DNA of 18,876 bases, taken from contig PABM01000024.1 in assembly GCA_002702745.1 (NCBI GenBank), forward strand, positions 1-18,876, written 5' to 3'. This DNA comes from Flavobacteriaceae bacterium (GTDB taxonomy: Bacteria > Bacteroidota > Bacteroidia > Flavobacteriales > Flavobacteriaceae). This document shows, piece by piece, positions 17,302-18,876 of the stretch. The number at the start of each line of letters is the position of its first letter. Within the stretch, counting starts at the first letter, position 1. The position numbers were made by a program, and so were the translations under genes. The notes beneath the pieces are model-generated. The model was not told the origin of the DNA. It made no database searches and was given only the letters and a program-made list of their open reading frames with translations.

Positions 17302-17403
17302 ATTCACAAACTGTAATCCCTAACTAAATGACAAAGTTAAAGAGTGCCAAATGAGTGCAAACTTTTAGTATATTTATATATCGTTCTTTATAAAGTGCTG
17401 TAC
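17302..17403. other. Short intergenic stretch with near-repeat GAGTGCCAAAT/GAGTGCAAACT
   Basis: About 100 bases between the lipoprotein stop and the tRNA-His terminator. Two adjacent near-copies of an 11-mer beginning GAGTGC lie at 17342-17363, and the 9-mer GAGTGCAAA occurs again at 17521 in the tRNA promoter. No gene or terminator for the lipoprotein gene is evident. Confidence 0.4.
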
Positions 17404-17428
17404 AAAAAAACCCTCAATTTCTCGAGGG
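17404..17428 (-). terminator. Intrinsic terminator of tRNA-His
   Basis: On the minus strand CCCTCGA and TTGAGGG pair over 7 bp (one G-T wobble) around a GAAA tetraloop, followed by seven T residues. It begins 10 bases after the end of the tRNA gene. The stem has few AT pairs and stands out from the surroundings. On the plus strand only the hairpin is present, without a T-run directly after it. Confidence 0.88.
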
Positions 17429-17438
17429 CTTACTTTTG

Positions 17439-17513
17439 GGTGGAAGACCGGATTCGAACCGGCGACCTCCTGAACCACAATCAGGCGTTCTAACCAACTG
17501 AACTACAACCACC
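17439..17513 (-). tRNA. tRNA-His (anticodon GTG)
   Basis: The minus strand reads GGTGGTTGTAGTTCAGTTGG at the 5' end and folds into a cloverleaf: D-loop with AGTTCAGTTGGTTAGAAC, anticodon stem CCTGA/TCAGG with loop TTGTGGT (anticodon at 17476-17478), and T-arm GCCGG-TTCGAAT-CCGGT. The extra 5' G (17513) opposite the discriminator C (17439) is the histidine identity element. The last C and A of a CCA tail follow in the DNA only by chance. The acceptor stem has two adjacent T-T mismatches at pairs 5:68 and 6:67. Confidence 0.95.
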
Positions 17514-17525
17514 ATAATAGGAGTG

Positions 17526-17555
17526 CAAATGTAATTTTTTTGTGTTTCTCTGCAA
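17526..17555 (-). promoter_or_regulatory. Bacteroidota-type promoter of tRNA-His
   Basis: On the minus strand TTG (17555-17553) is followed after exactly 19 bases by TACATTTG (17533-17526), a perfect fit to the TTG-N17-23-TAnnTTTG consensus. The -7 element ends 12 bases before the tRNA 5' end. It lies between bshB1 and the tRNA, so the tRNA has its own transcription. Confidence 0.8.
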
Positions 17556-17570
17556 AACAAGAAATAAAAA

Positions 17571-18287
17571 TTATTTCAAGTCGCTGATATTTTCAATTAG
17601 AGGCAAACGTGCTGCAATAAAACCTTCACCATAATCAACATTAGTTAATCGACCTAAATCTTTAGCCCTGTATTCAATACTATCTAAGAAATTTTTTGTT
17701 GAAATAGGTGTGTTATGTACAGTTTCATTTCCATCATAAAATTGAGACTTAAAAGCCTTGACAGCTTTAATCTTTGTTTGAAAGTGATTGCTAATATCAA
17801 CAACAAAATCAGGCTTCAAACTTTTCCATTGTATATAATGATAAATATTAACGGGTCTCCAAGGCTCTTGAACTACACCATCTTCAATAGATTCAATTTT
17901 TTTAAGTCCACTTAAAAAACAAGCATCAATAACTAATTTAGCACCCTTTGGATGATCTATATGCCTGTCATCTGGAGCATTACACAATATAAAATCAGGT
18001 TTAAATTTTCTAATTACTTGGATTAACTTTAATTGATGTTCTTCATCATTTTTAAAAAAACCATCTTTGAAGTTTAAATTTTCTCTGAATGAAACCCCTA
18101 ATATATCAGCTGCATTTTTTGCTTCTGAACCTCTGATTTCAGCGGTACCCCTAGTACCTAGTTCTCCCCTACTTAAATCAAGAATACCAACCTTTTTTCC
18201 TTTTACAATTTCTTTTGCAATTGTTCCTGAACAACCCAATTCAACATCATCTGGATGTGATCCAATAGCTAAAATATCAACTTTCAT
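17571..18287 (-). CDS. bshB1: Bacillithiol biosynthesis deacetylase BshB1
   Basis: The 238-residue LmbE/PIG-L-fold zinc hydrolase removes the acetyl group from GlcNAc-malate in bacillithiol synthesis. It begins MKVDILAIGSHPDDVELG, with zinc ligands H11 and D14 and the general base D13. The third ligand is H112 in PDDRHIDHPKG. LSRGELGTRGT and SQFYDGNE are typical of BshB1. The frame is open for 24 more codons upstream, but the ATG at 18287 is chosen because it places HPDD at the family position and avoids overlap with the upstream gene, whose stop is 7 bases away. The partner gene makes or breaks cystathionine, so both serve low-molecular-weight thiol supply. The protein has no signal peptide and is cytoplasmic. 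Confidence 0.93.
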   Translation of the reverse strand: MKVDILAIGSHPDDVELGCSGTIAKEIVKGKKVGILDLSRGELGTRGTAEIRGSEAKNAADILGVSFRENLNFKDGFFKNDEEHQLKLIQVIRKFKPDFILCNAPDDRHIDHPKGAKLVIDACFLSGLKKIESIEDGVVQEPWRPVNIYHYIQWKSLKPDFVVDISNHFQTKIKAVKAFKSQFYDGNETVHNTPISTKNFLDSIEYRAKDLGRLTNVDYGEGFIAARLPLIENISDLK

Positions 18288-18294
18288 AACACTT

Positions 18295-18876
18295 TTATTT
18301 ACAATTGTTAAATGCTTGCTCAATATCATTTTGAATGTCGGGTACATCTTCAATGCCAACTGAAAATCTAATTAAATTATCAGTAATACCTTGAGCTAAT
18401 CTATCTTCAGGAGTTAACAAATAATGAGAAGTTTCTGCTGGAGATAACATAGTACTTTCTACTCCTGCAAAACTCATTGATGGATTAATCATTTTTAATG
18501 ATTTTAAAAAAGTTTTTGGATTCATTTTTTTATTCAATTCAAATGAAATTACCGCTCCAAAACCATCCATTTGTTTTTTTGCAATATCATGATTAATATG
18601 GTCTTCTAAACCAGGGTAAAAAACTTTATCAATATGTTTGCAATCAATCAAATATTTTGAAAGTTCTATTGCATTCTTTTGCTGAGCAAAAAACCTTACA
18701 GACAATGTCTTCATACTTCTTTCCAAAAGCCATGCTGTATAATCACTAAGACTACCGCCAATATTTTTTGAAAGATTCCATATTATTTCCCTGTGTTCAG
18801 CTGTTGATGCTACTGCACCTGCACATATATCACTGTGACCACCAAAGTATTTAGTTGCACTATGCAATATTATATC
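18295..18876 (-). CDS. Cys/Met-metabolism PLP enzyme (cystathionine gamma-synthase/lyase family), 5' part outside window
   Basis: The C-terminal 193 residues are visible and the frame is open to the right edge. The very first residues, DIILHSATKYFGGHSD, hold the PLP Schiff-base lysine (ninth visible residue) of the family. AWLLERSMKTLSVR and FAGVESTMLSPAETSHY follow in the usual order, and LIRFSVGIED near the end is the conserved substrate-carboxylate site. Full-length members are about 380 residues, so roughly half is missing. Gamma-synthase, beta-lyase and gamma-lyase cannot be separated from this part. It is upstream of bshB1 with 7 bases between, so the two form an operon. Confidence 0.92.
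   Translation of the reverse strand, partial: DIILHSATKYFGGHSDICAGAVASTAEHREIIWNLSKNIGGSLSDYTAWLLERSMKTLSVRFFAQQKNAIELSKYLIDCKHIDKVFYPGLEDHINHDIAKKQMDGFGAVISFELNKKMNPKTFLKSLKMINPSMSFAGVESTMLSPAETSHYLLTPEDRLAQGITDNLIRFSVGIEDVPDIQNDIEQAFNNCK

Noticed and set aside
17342..17529. Direct repeat GAGTGCAAA on both sides of tRNA-His as an attachment site
   Set aside because: Only 9 bases long, and one copy is part of the tRNA promoter -7 element; not a duplicate of the tRNA 3' end, so no support for att sites.
18288..18359. 24-codon N-terminal extension of bshB1
   Set aside because: It would overlap the upstream Cys/Met enzyme gene and displace the HPDD motif from its usual place near residue 11; the ATG at 18287 fits better.
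1..18876. CRISPR array, insertion sequence, integrase or rRNA
   Set aside because: No spaced direct repeats, transposase or recombinase motifs, or rRNA-like stretches were seen on either strand.

Overview
The window looks like a piece of a marine-type Flavobacteriia (Bacteroidota) chromosome. The evidence is a SusC/SusD pair, a type IX secretion (T9SS) sorting tail, a bacillithiol deacetylase gene, A-rich leaders without Shine-Dalgarno sites, promoters of the TTG-N19-TAnnTTTG kind, and strongly AT-rich DNA. I cannot name the species.

Left part (1-8854): a polysaccharide-utilisation-type locus. A 5'-truncated SusC-like TonB-dependent transporter is followed, 3 and 5 bases apart, by a SusD-like glycan-binding lipoprotein and an exported S1 sulfatase. 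After a 133-base gap with a weak hairpin and a candidate promoter comes a 922-residue secreted protein. It is built from two N-terminal repeats, two Cys-rich beta modules, a lamin-tail-like module, a further module and a T9SS tail. I see no catalytic domain in it. A perfect 17-bp stem plus T-run ends this unit.

Middle part (8887-16172): a tightly packed same-strand operon. It encodes a second exported sulfatase, UDP-glucose 4-epimerase (galE, 4-base overlap), galactokinase (galK, TTG start), a nitroreductase-family flavoprotein, a class V aminotransferase-fold PLP enzyme with a Tat-like leader (TTG start), and a secreted M28 metallopeptidase. Together with the SusCD genes this suggests capture of a sulfated, galactose-containing glycan or glycoconjugate: sulfate removal in the periplasm, then galactose entry into the Leloir pathway. 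No glycoside hydrolase, lyase or galT lies in the window. The role of the last three genes is unclear.

Right part (16173-18876): a very AT-rich intergenic region holds a possible 41-residue Cys-rich protein on the minus strand, followed by an orphan lipoprotein gene. Next comes tRNA-His (GTG) on the minus strand, with a clear promoter and terminator. After it are two minus-strand housekeeping genes, bshB1 (bacillithiol synthesis) and a Cys/Met-metabolism PLP enzyme that runs off the edge. The tRNA 3' end faces the accessory locus, so it is a plausible boundary between accessory and core DNA.
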